NCBI GenBank assembly: GCA_002683395.1
Contig: NYTG01000086.1
Location: forward strand, 1-24,476
Length of the DNA: 24,476 bases
From: Halieaceae bacterium
GTDB lineage: Bacteria; Pseudomonadota; Gammaproteobacteria; Pseudomonadales; Halieaceae
Direction of reading: 5' to 3'
This document shows, piece after piece, positions 16,161 to 23,030 of this stretch. The position numbers and the translations under genes were made by a program. The notes beneath the pieces are model-generated. The model was not told where the DNA came from. It saw nothing but the letters and a program-made list of their open reading frames with translations, and ran no database searches. Every line of letters begins with the position of its first letter. The stretch's first letter is position 1.

Positions 16161-16607
16161 TTACTCGCTGACTGCGATGACAGGGCCATAGAGGTCGATG
16201 AAGGCTTTGGGCGGCCGTTTTGGTAAGCCGGTAGAGATTTCAATACAGACGAACTCCAACGCACCTCGAAATACCGTATCGCCAGTTGCTTCACAAATGA
16301 CCTGTAGGCGCCGGGTCATCTTCATTCTGCCTGCCCAGTCGGTAATCCAGGTGCCCACCCACAAGGTGTCTCCTGCCCGCGTGGCTTTATGATAATCGTA
16401 TTCGGCGTGGGTCAGCGCCATGGCGCGATCGAGCCGCTGATAGTCTTCCGGCCCTAAACCGAGTGCCGTGGTATGCGCCCAGGCGGCGTCCATACACCAC
16501 TCCACATAATGCGTGTTGCGGGTATGGGCGAGGGCGTCGATGTGTTGGTCTTGCACCACCACCTCCAGCGTGAACGGGTTGTCGTAGTCCCAGTTCAGAT
16601 GCTTCAT
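16161..16607 (-). CDS. Hotdog-fold acyl-CoA thioesterase (4HBT/YbgC-like)
   Basis: A 148-residue single hotdog domain. The segment DQHIDALAHTRNTHYVEWCMDAAW corresponds to the active-site helix region of the 4-hydroxybenzoyl-CoA thioesterase group (usual form D-x-x-GH-x-N-x-x-Y), followed by an HAEYDYHKATRAGDTLWVGTW strand. Substrate not identifiable; an acyl-CoA or acyl-ACP is likely. The start is ATG at 16607, which overlaps the stop of nhaC by 4 bases (ATGA). The longer frame to 16679 lies inside nhaC and adds unrelated sequence. No ribosome binding site is seen, so translation may depend on coupling to nhaC. It is the last gene of the leftward run that begins with the FAD protein. Confidence 0.85.
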   Translation of the reverse strand: MKHLNWDYDNPFTLEVVVQDQHIDALAHTRNTHYVEWCMDAAWAHTTALGLGPEDYQRLDRAMALTHAEYDYHKATRAGDTLWVGTWITDWAGRMKMTRRLQVICEATGDTVFRGALEFVCIEISTGLPKRPPKAFIDLYGPVIAVSE

Positions 16608-18025
16608 GCGGTGGCAGGGGTGGTTACGCGTGGCTGGGCGATCATCAGGTACCCGAATATCACCGCCAGCACGGGGCAAATCAGATTAAACAGTGCATAG
16701 GGCGCATAGTCGAAGGTGGCCACGCCCAATGTCGCCGCCATGAAAGCACCACAGGTGTTCCAGGGGACCAATACCGAAGTCAGCGTGGCCGAGTCTTCCA
16801 AGGTTCTTGAGAGACTGAGCCGGCTGAGCCCGCGGTCGTCGTAGGCAGGAATAAACAGTCTTCCGGGCAAGGTGATGGCTAGAAACTGATCGGCGGCGAG
16901 TACGTTGGTGATGAAGCCACCGCAGACCGTGGCCAGTATGAGATCGCCGGTTCGTTTGACGCCTCTGAGGACCTGATCAAGCAGCTGTCTCAGGATGCCC
17001 GTGCTGTCGAGCATACCGCCGAAGGTCATGGCGGTCAGGATCAGAAAGAGCGTGTTCAGCATGCTTGCCAGACCACCTTTATCAAGGAGTTTGCTGAGCT
17101 CCCCGATTCCTTCGGGAGACTGGTAGCCGGAAAACAGCGCGATCCATAGCCCCTGTAACAACGGCGCGGGTGATTCCGGATGCGTCGCCAGCGCGAGTGG
17201 GCGCACGACATCAGGCTGGAAAAACGCGGCGAACAGCGTGCCGAAGAGGGTGCAGATCAGGATGGCGGGGTAGGCGGGAATTCGCCAGTAAATGAGCGCC
17301 AACATCAGGATCAACGGTGAGAGCACCCAGGGCGAAATCATAAACTGGCTCGCCAACGCCGAACGAATCTCGGCGATATTTTCTGGGGTTGCGGCGCCCT
17401 CGCTGCCAATCAAGGCGAAGACAGCCAGCGCGATCATAAATGCGGGTAGGGTCGTCCACAGCATATTTTTAATGTGCTCGAAAAGATCGACGCCCACGGC
17501 GGCTGCGGCCAGATTGGTGGTATCTGAGAGAGGCGACAGTTTGTCGCCAAAGTAGGCGCCGGAAATGATGGTGCCCGCGGTGATGGCGGGAGACAGGTTG
17601 TAGGAGTTGGCAATACCCATTAAACCAATGCCCAGCGTGCCTGCTACCGTCCAGGAGCTTCCCAGACTCAGTGAGGCCAGGGCACAAATGAGTGCAGAGG
17701 CCGCGTAAAAGACGCCGGGATCCAGCAGCTGAACGCCGTAGTAAATCATGCCCGGCACGGTGCCACTGATGATCCAGCTGCCGATGAGTGCGCCCACACA
17801 AAGTAGGATCATCATGGGCATGATCGAAACGGTGATGGCGGCCACCATGCCGTCCTGAATTGCCTGCCAGCTCATGCCTCGACGCCAGCCCACCAGCATC
17901 GTGGCGGCTGAAGCAACAATCAGTGCGACTTGATTGGGGCCGTAGGACGCGTCCGAGCCAAACAGCGCCACCGAGGTGGAGAGGAGGACAACCAGCAGTG
18001 CAATCGGAGCAAGGGACAACAGCAT
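16604..18025 (-). CDS. nhaC: Na+/H+ antiporter, NhaC family
   Basis: A 473-residue polytopic inner-membrane protein with roughly eleven or twelve hydrophobic segments. The conserved NhaC stretch GAYFGDKLSPLSDTTNLAA is intact (about residues 157-175), and the later LPGRLFIPAYDDRGLSRLSLSRTLEDSATLTSVLVPWNTCG also matches the family. It should exchange cytoplasmic sodium, or perhaps another cation or a metabolite, for protons; some relatives carry malate/lactate, so the substrate is not certain. The start is ATG at 18025, 10 bases after the end of the cfa-like gene, with no strong ribosome binding site. The thioesterase gene overlaps its stop. Its tight packing behind the lipid-modification genes suggests shared transcription. 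Confidence 0.88.
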   Translation of the reverse strand: MLLSLAPIALLVVLLSTSVALFGSDASYGPNQVALIVASAATMLVGWRRGMSWQAIQDGMVAAITVSIMPMMILLCVGALIGSWIISGTVPGMIYYGVQLLDPGVFYAASALICALASLSLGSSWTVAGTLGIGLMGIANSYNLSPAITAGTIISGAYFGDKLSPLSDTTNLAAAAVGVDLFEHIKNMLWTTLPAFMIALAVFALIGSEGAATPENIAEIRSALASQFMISPWVLSPLILMLALIYWRIPAYPAILICTLFGTLFAAFFQPDVVRPLALATHPESPAPLLQGLWIALFSGYQSPEGIGELSKLLDKGGLASMLNTLFLILTAMTFGGMLDSTGILRQLLDQVLRGVKRTGDLILATVCGGFITNVLAADQFLAITLPGRLFIPAYDDRGLSRLSLSRTLEDSATLTSVLVPWNTCGAFMAATLGVATFDYAPYALFNLICPVLAVIFGYLMIAQPRVTTPATA

Positions 18026-18035
18026 AGGCAGCAGA

Positions 18036-19292
18036 TCAGGCCGGGCGATATCCCGGCTTGGTCATCGTGATTTGGTAGGTGCCAATAATGCGCTCGCGGA
18101 AGCCGCCCTCGCAATAGCTGAGATAATACCGCCACATGCGAATGAAGCGATCGTCAAAGCCCATCCCCTGAACGCTATCGAGCTTGTTGAGAAAGCCCTC
18201 GTGCCAGGCGTTCAGCGTGTCGGCATAGTCCTGAGTGATATCGCGGAGATTGCTCATTTGCATATCCGTCATACGTGACAGCGCATCGCTAATCACCGTC
18301 AGCGAGGGCAGGCAGCCGCCGGGAAAGATATACCGCTTGATGAAATCCACCGAGTTCCTGGCCTGCTCGTAGCGCTGCTCAGTCATCGTAATGGCCTGAA
18401 TCACTGCCTTACCGTGGGGTTTGAGCAAATGGCTGATGGTGCGGAAATAGGTGTCGTAGAATTGGTGCCCGACGGCTTCAATCATCTCGATCGACACCAG
18501 CTTGTCGAACTGCCCTGTTAGGTCGCGATAATCATCAGACAGAACCGTAATGCGATCCTGCAGTCCGCGCGCTGTCACCGCATTGACGGTGTAATCAAAC
18601 TGCTCACGGGAGATGGTGGTGGTGGTAACGCGACAGCCGTAGTGCTCGGCCGCGTAGATGGCCATGCCGCCCCAGCCTGTGCCAATTTCAATCAGGTGGT
18701 CTTCCGGTTTGAGCTCCAGGTCCTCACAGATCAGATGCAGCTTATGCTGCGCAGCGGAAGCCAGATCACTATCGGGCGTGGGGAACACTGCCGAGGAGTA
18801 CATCATGCTCGGATCGAGAAATAGCGAGAAGAAATCATTGCCGAGGTCGTAATGCGCTGAAATATTTTCCCGCGACCGGGCGGTGGTATTGCGGCGCGCC
18901 CAATGGTTCATTTTCAGCGCCAGACGTGTAATAAAGTTCTGTTTGTCGGACATGGCCTCCAGCATCGACAGATTGGCGCTGAAGGCGCGTGTGACGGCCG
19001 TGAGATCGGGGCTACTCCACAGGCCTTCGATAAAGGTCTCGCCGGCGGCGATGCTGCCGCCGGTGAGCACCCGGCGATACAAATCGCTGTCGTGAACATG
19101 CACTTCGGCGTGGGGCGCTGTCGGGTCTTCGGTGGAGCCAAATACCAGTGTCTCGCCGTTTTCGGTAAAGGTCAGCGACCCAGTCTGCAGTTTTGCCAGC
19201 ACTTTGAGCATGATGGTACGCGCCAAGCCGCCCGGCTTTTCCTGAAAAAGCATTGGCAGCTTGGAGATATTTTTGACGCTGGATTCGCTCAT
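18036..19292 (-). CDS. Cyclopropane-fatty-acid-synthase-like SAM-dependent lipid methyltransferase
   Basis: 418 residues; E. coli Cfa has 382. The SAM-binding motif IEIGTGWGGMAIYAA is at 201-215, and HYDLGNDFF, SDDYRDL, SIEMIEAVG and KRYIFPGGCLPS align with Cfa. Compared from memory with E. coli Cfa, three bicarbonate-site residues differ: Cys139 is Ser (MMYSSAVF for MQYSCAYW), His266 is Gln (VIQAIT for LLHTIG), and Tyr317 is His (AWHEGF for AWYERF); the glutamate in IEAVG is kept. It probably methylates unsaturated phospholipid acyl chains at the membrane, but the product may not be a cyclopropane. The start is ATG at 19292 with AGAGGG upstream. It lies 41 bases after the DUF1365 gene. It could be called cfa, but I leave the symbol blank because of the altered site. 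Confidence 0.88.
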   Translation of the reverse strand: MSESSVKNISKLPMLFQEKPGGLARTIMLKVLAKLQTGSLTFTENGETLVFGSTEDPTAPHAEVHVHDSDLYRRVLTGGSIAAGETFIEGLWSSPDLTAVTRAFSANLSMLEAMSDKQNFITRLALKMNHWARRNTTARSRENISAHYDLGNDFFSLFLDPSMMYSSAVFPTPDSDLASAAQHKLHLICEDLELKPEDHLIEIGTGWGGMAIYAAEHYGCRVTTTTISREQFDYTVNAVTARGLQDRITVLSDDYRDLTGQFDKLVSIEMIEAVGHQFYDTYFRTISHLLKPHGKAVIQAITMTEQRYEQARNSVDFIKRYIFPGGCLPSLTVISDALSRMTDMQMSNLRDITQDYADTLNAWHEGFLNKLDSVQGMGFDDRFIRMWRYYLSYCEGGFRERIIGTYQITMTKPGYRPA

Positions 19293-19333
19293 GCAGACCC
19301 TCTGTTTAATGCTTTGTGGACTCGACGATTACG

Positions 19334-20080
19334 CTAATGAGATCGCTTCGGATGAGAATGCAGGCCGACGCCTTTTAAAAGCAGGCGCAAGGCCTCCCAA
19401 TAGATACCCGCTGCGACTTTCACTGTCATCAGCGGGTAAGCGAGTACCGCGCGCCGGGCGCTTCGGGCATCGAGGGGCTCGGCTGTGAGCGACAGCACCG
19501 CGTCAAAAATGCGCTGACCCTCTTCAAACAGGGCAATCTGGATCTGTAAATCATCACCCGGAGCATTGCTGTACCAGCGATAGATCAGGTTCATGGGATT
19601 AAACGGCGACACATGCAGTGCTTTATTGAACTCTGTTGCCAGAGGGGCATCGTCGCTCGGGGCCGGCAGCACATAGCTGTGGCGTTCCCCCCAGGGTGTA
19701 TTGGTTACCTCGGCAACGACATACTCCAGCCGTCCTCCGGGTGCGTCATAGCAGTAATATACGGCGATGGGGTTGTTCTGATAGCCGAAATAACGCCAGT
19801 TAGCGAGCAGATAAATTGGCCCGGTTTGCTTGTACCCTGTTTCTTCAAGGATTCTGTGGCGGACTGCATCTGCCAGCGGTATATCCTCAGCGCCAAGAAA
19901 ATCACTCCGCAGAAAGCGTGCGGGCGCCCAGCGTTTCGTGGACCACAGTGGCAGGCGCGCGGTCAGCTCGGGGAGTGTCTCGAGTTCGACAAACGGCATG
20001 AACACCTTGTAGGTGAAGACATGTCGTTTGGGTAAATAGCGGGCGTGGCGCAGCGTGCCCGAGTACAGCCTTGCGCTCAC
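19334..20080 (-). CDS. DUF1365 family protein
   Basis: A 248-residue protein matching the DUF1365 family over its length, with YLPKRHVFTYKVFMPFVEL at the N-terminus, then FGYQNNPIAVYYCYD, EVTNTPWGERHSYVL and ALHVSPFNPMNLIYRW. Function not established; the family is almost always found between a FAD amine-oxidase-like gene and a cfa-like gene, as here, which points to fatty-acid modification. The start is GTG at 20080, overlapping the preceding stop by 4 bases (GTGA); this gives the expected N-terminus SARLYSGTLRHARY. The longer open frame to 20212 is inside the FAD gene and is rejected. No signal peptide or clear membrane segment is seen. Confidence 0.9.
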   Translation of the reverse strand: MSARLYSGTLRHARYLPKRHVFTYKVFMPFVELETLPELTARLPLWSTKRWAPARFLRSDFLGAEDIPLADAVRHRILEETGYKQTGPIYLLANWRYFGYQNNPIAVYYCYDAPGGRLEYVVAEVTNTPWGERHSYVLPAPSDDAPLATEFNKALHVSPFNPMNLIYRWYSNAPGDDLQIQIALFEEGQRIFDAVLSLTAEPLDARSARRAVLAYPLMTVKVAAGIYWEALRLLLKGVGLHSHPKRSH

Positions 20081-21342
20081 GCCGCCATTTGGCGAGCCGC
20101 ACACAGACTCTCGGCAACCCGGAGCCCGCTGCTCAGCCCGTCCTCGTGGAAACCGTTTTGCCAATAGGCGCCGCAAAACCATGTGCCGTTTTGTCCATTG
20201 ATGTCGCCCCATCGCTGTTGGGCTTGCATGCCCGCCAGTGTGAACTGTGGGTGCGCATAATTGAAGCGGCCGAGAATGTGGTGTGGGTTGATCGAGGCGG
20301 TGTCATTGAGCGTGACACAGAATGTTTCGGGCGCGCTGAGGCCTTGTAATATGTTCATATTATAGGTCACGGTGGCGCGGCCACTGCCTGGCTTGAGGCG
20401 GTAGTTCCAGCTCGACCAGGCGCGCTGAGTTTTAGGCAGCAGGCGCGTATCGGTATGCAGAATGACCTCGTTATCCCGATAGGGGAGCGCTCCCAGAACC
20501 GATTTTTCCGAGTCTGTGGGGTCACCGAGCATGCTGAGTGCGTCGTTCGAATGGGTGGCAATCACCACTTCATCAAATTCGCGCTGGAGTCCATTAGTGA
20601 ACTGCACCAATACCGGTTTGCCCGGTGGGCGTAAAATTTTGTCGACGCGCATTCGCGTACGAATTGTATTTGAAAAGCGCTGGGTCAGCGGGGCGAGGTA
20701 TTCGCGGCTACCTCCCTCTACAACCCGCCACTGGGGTCGATCTTTGAGTGAGAGCAGGCCATGGTTACTAAAAAAGCGAATAAAAAACGCCACAGGGAAA
20801 TCCTGCGCGTCTTCAAAATCGGCTGACCAGATCGCCGACGTCATGGCGAGCAGGTAGGTCCGACTGAAATGCTGGCTAAAACCATGGCGCTGGAGATACT
20901 CTCCCAGCGTCTCATCTTGCGGTAGCTGACCACTGTCGAGGTCAGCGAGCGCGAGCTTATTGAAGCGCAGGATTTCGCGCACCATGCCCAGAAAGCTCGG
21001 TGAGAGCAAATTGCCCCGCTGAGCAAAGAGCGTGTTGAGGTTGTTACCCGCATACTCCAGACCGCTGATTTCATCACAAACCGAGAATCCCATTGAGGTC
21101 GGCTTGCTCGCCACCCCCAGCTCCTGAAAGAGCTTGATCATGTTGGGGTAATTACGGTCGTTATAGACGATGAAACCGGTGTCGACAGCAAACCGCCGCG
21201 TGCCAATTTGCACGTCGTAGGTCGCGGTGTGACCACCGATGCGATCCCGGGCTTCAAAAACGTCGACGTGATGGCCGCGTTTCACAAGCTGGTAGGCGCA
21301 TCCCAGCCCGGAGATGCCCGCCCCAATGACTGCAATGTTCAC
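20077..21342 (-). CDS. FAD-dependent amine-oxidase-like / desaturase-like oxidoreductase
   Basis: A 421-residue flavoprotein. It begins with the dinucleotide-binding fold IAVIGAGISGLGCAYQL (GxGxxG at 7-12), then the ribose-binding VFEARDRIGGHTATY and FAVDTGFIVYNDRNYPN, and ends with the FAD-contacting WFCGAYWQNGFHEDGLSSGLRVAE. The substrate is unknown; the setting suggests oxidation of a modified acyl chain. I chose the GTG at 21342 because GGAGGT lies 9 bases upstream and it starts the fold directly. The ATG at 21363 adds seven residues and has no ribosome binding site. It is the first gene of a leftward run with DUF1365, the cfa-like gene, nhaC and the thioesterase, preceded by a sigma-E-like promoter. 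Confidence 0.9.
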   Translation of the reverse strand: MNIAVIGAGISGLGCAYQLVKRGHHVDVFEARDRIGGHTATYDVQIGTRRFAVDTGFIVYNDRNYPNMIKLFQELGVASKPTSMGFSVCDEISGLEYAGNNLNTLFAQRGNLLSPSFLGMVREILRFNKLALADLDSGQLPQDETLGEYLQRHGFSQHFSRTYLLAMTSAIWSADFEDAQDFPVAFFIRFFSNHGLLSLKDRPQWRVVEGGSREYLAPLTQRFSNTIRTRMRVDKILRPPGKPVLVQFTNGLQREFDEVVIATHSNDALSMLGDPTDSEKSVLGALPYRDNEVILHTDTRLLPKTQRAWSSWNYRLKPGSGRATVTYNMNILQGLSAPETFCVTLNDTASINPHHILGRFNYAHPQFTLAGMQAQQRWGDINGQNGTWFCGAYWQNGFHEDGLSSGLRVAESLCAARQMAA

Positions 21343-21385
21343 TGTTGGTAGACCTCCGGACATCGGAAGACAGAGTAGGTTTTAG

Positions 21386-21415
21386 CTGTTACGGGAAGGA
21401 GGGGAGGCCGGATCA
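21386..21415 (-). promoter_or_regulatory. Candidate sigma-E/ChrR-type promoter for the FAD-DUF1365-cfa run
   Basis: On the minus strand TGATCC (21410-21415) is followed after exactly 18 bases by TAACAG (21386-21391). The Rhodobacter sphaeroides sigma-E promoters, as I recall them, have TGATCC and TAAGA at this spacing. Transcription would start near 21380, leaving about 38 bases before the GTG start. The cognate-type sigma gene is divergent on the other side. The -35 match is exact; the -10 deviates at the fourth base. Confidence 0.6.
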
Positions 21416-21506
21416 AAGGCGTTTCGGCCCTGAATCAGCCCCAAATCCTACTGTCATGCGGGTCACTCAGTGTGTATCCTGTCGTTTCTGAATGAAGGTT
21501 TTACCC

Positions 21507-22127
21507 ATGGCGAATAGAAAAGACGCAAGCGGCTCGCCTGCGGCAAACGGTGGCGCAAAGTGGAATGCGCCGACCGGACGTCGAACGGATGAGTGGAGCC
21601 AAGCGCTTGTTTTGGTGGGAGAGAGCCAGGACCGGGGGGCGTTTACGCGTTTTTTCCGCCACTTTGCGCCGTTGATCAAAGCTTTTGCCCTGTCGGGTTC
21701 GAGCCTGTCTGCTGCCCATGCCGATGAGTTGGTGCAGGAGGTGATGCTCAAGGTATGGCAAAAGGCGGGAGGCTTTAATCCGGAAAAAGCGGCGGCCTCG
21801 ACGTGGGTGTACACCATCGCGCGAAACTGCCGGACCGATATGTTCCGCCGACTGCAAAAATTTGACACTCAGCTTGCTGCGGATGACTTTGAACTGGAAA
21901 GCGAGGAAGAAGAGTCCTTTGTGGTATTGCATACCCGGCGCGGTGCCGAGCGAGTGCGCGAACTGATGGGCGAATTACCGCCGGATCAGGCGCAGATTCT
22001 GGCCAAAGTGTATATGGAAGGTAAATCTCACTCCGAGGCTGCGGCAGAGCTCGATCTGCCTCTGGGCACGGTTAAATCGAGGGTGCGCCTTGCGATCCAG
22101 AAGCTACAGGGCATGATGGAAGCGTGA
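21507..22127 (+). CDS. rpoE: ECF-family RNA polymerase sigma factor (RpoE/ECF11-like, ChrR partner)
   Basis: A 206-residue extracytoplasmic-function sigma factor. Region 2 is in ADELVQEVMLKVWQKAGGFNPEKAAASTWVYTIARNCRTDMFRR, and region 4 with its helix-turn-helix is in LPPDQAQILAKVYMEGKSHSEAAAELDLPLGTVKSRVRLAIQKL. The wording of region 2 closely follows the Rhodobacter singlet-oxygen sigma-E, and a ChrR anti-sigma gene follows, so that role is likely. I chose the ATG at 21507 because AAGG lies 8 bases upstream; an in-frame ATG at 21492 would add five residues but lacks a ribosome binding site. The first 30 residues (Ala/Gly/Asn-rich) look disordered. I see no TGATCC-type element on this strand in the 160 bases upstream. 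Confidence 0.9.
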   Translation: MANRKDASGSPAANGGAKWNAPTGRRTDEWSQALVLVGESQDRGAFTRFFRHFAPLIKAFALSGSSLSAAHADELVQEVMLKVWQKAGGFNPEKAAASTWVYTIARNCRTDMFRRLQKFDTQLAADDFELESEEEESFVVLHTRRGAERVRELMGELPPDQAQILAKVYMEGKSHSEAAAELDLPLGTVKSRVRLAIQKLQGMMEA

Positions 22128-22140
22128 TGCCGACAAAAAG

Positions 22141-22175
22141 TCCCCAGAAAGTCACAAGTTTATTGGTGTTGGGGA
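22141..22175 (+). other. Possible RNA stem-loop between the sigma gene and chrR
   Basis: TCCCCA (22141-22146) pairs with TGGGGA (22170-22175), and inside it CACAA (22153-22157) can pair with TTGGTG (22163-22168) with one bulge. It begins 13 bases after the sigma stop codon. There is no following T-run, so it is not an ordinary terminator; it might adjust the ratio of sigma to anti-sigma. Confidence 0.3.
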
Positions 22176-22240
22176 GTAAACCGTTTGAGCACGACCCTCG
22201 TAACGTTCACGTATACGAAAGTAGTTTGGATTAGATAACC

Positions 22241-22894
22241 ATGGTTCATCATCATCCCCCAACAGAGTTTTTGATGGAGTACGCCGCTGGCGCGCTGCCC
22301 GTCGCCCAGTCCGCGTGTGTGGCGGCTCACCTGAGTTATTGCCAGCGGTGTCGTCAGATGGTGGAGAGACTCGAGGATATTGGGGGTGCTCATTTTGAGC
22401 GGCTCGACCCGCAACCGGTAGGAGATTCCTTACTGGAGCGTGTGTTGTCGCGGCTTGATGACCCCCAGCCCCTGCGCTATGCGCCCAGTGAAGCGTCCGA
22501 TACCCGGCTTCCTGGGTTGCTCGATCGCCTGATCAATGGCGACTACGCTGATCTGGTCTGGAAGCGTGTGACGCAGTCCCTGAGCGTCAGTTATTTGAAA
22601 ACCGGCGACCCGAATCACGAGTTTGCGCTATATCGCATCGCTGAGGGTGGCCGCATTCCTGAGCATACCCATGGCGGACGAGAGATGACGCTGGTGCTAC
22701 ATGGTGGTTTTGCCGATGAGAGCGGTGAGTATCATCAGGGCGATTTCATTGTTCGGGAGGGGTGGGACAAGCACACTCCGGTCGCACTAGAAGGTGAAGA
22801 GTGTATCTGTTTGGCGGTGATGGATGCGCCCCTGCAGTTCACTCGGCTGCGACACCGCTGGCTCAACCCACTGCTGAAGCTACACGCGGGCTGA
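22241..22894 (+). CDS. chrR: Zinc-binding anti-sigma factor ChrR
   Basis: Holds the ECF sigma factor inactive until singlet oxygen or a similar signal triggers its release. The 217-residue protein has the N-terminal zinc anti-sigma domain with His5, His30, Cys34 and Cys37 (AAHLSYCQRC), and a C-terminal cupin domain with His142, His144, Glu148 and His178. Each position is one less than (zinc site) or one more than (cupin site) the ligand number I recall for R. sphaeroides ChrR, so spacing within each domain is identical and both sites should bind metal. The start is ATG at 22241; no ribosome binding site is evident. It is 113 bases after the sigma gene, an unusually wide gap for such a pair. 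Confidence 0.93.
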   Translation: MVHHHPPTEFLMEYAAGALPVAQSACVAAHLSYCQRCRQMVERLEDIGGAHFERLDPQPVGDSLLERVLSRLDDPQPLRYAPSEASDTRLPGLLDRLINGDYADLVWKRVTQSLSVSYLKTGDPNHEFALYRIAEGGRIPEHTHGGREMTLVLHGGFADESGEYHQGDFIVREGWDKHTPVALEGEECICLAVMDAPLQFTRLRHRWLNPLLKLHAG

Positions 22895-22989
22895 TTGTTC
22901 ACCGACTCGTCTCCAGCGGCGCTGTGAGGGCTTCAGCTTCAGCCGAGCAACCGCCCATTTAGATCAGCCGACTGGAAATCCAATAATAC

Positions 22990-23008
22990 TGGGATCACGG
23001 TGATCCCA
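22990..23008. repeat. 19-bp perfect palindrome upstream of pntAA, candidate operator
   Basis: TGGGATCACGGTGATCCCA is a perfect inverted repeat with a single central base, ending 22 bases before the pntAA ATG. It directly follows AATAAT (22982-22987), a possible -10 box with a poor -35 partner. That places the palindrome at the expected transcription start, the classical position for a repressor operator. An mRNA hairpin (7-bp stem, loop CGG) is the alternative. There is no T-run, so not a terminator. I do not recognise the binding protein. Confidence 0.5.
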
Positions 23009-23030
23009 TAGAAACCAGGCGACCCCCACT

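Noticed and set aside
21501..21932. Leftward 143-codon frame opposite the sigma gene
   Set aside because: Antisense shadow of a well-supported ECF sigma factor, Arg/Ser-rich with no domain.
22999..23030. TGATCC in the palindrome before pntAA as a sigma-E promoter
   Set aside because: The hexamer 18 bases downstream is CCCACT, unlike TAAGA, and the bases are fully explained by the symmetry of the palindrome.
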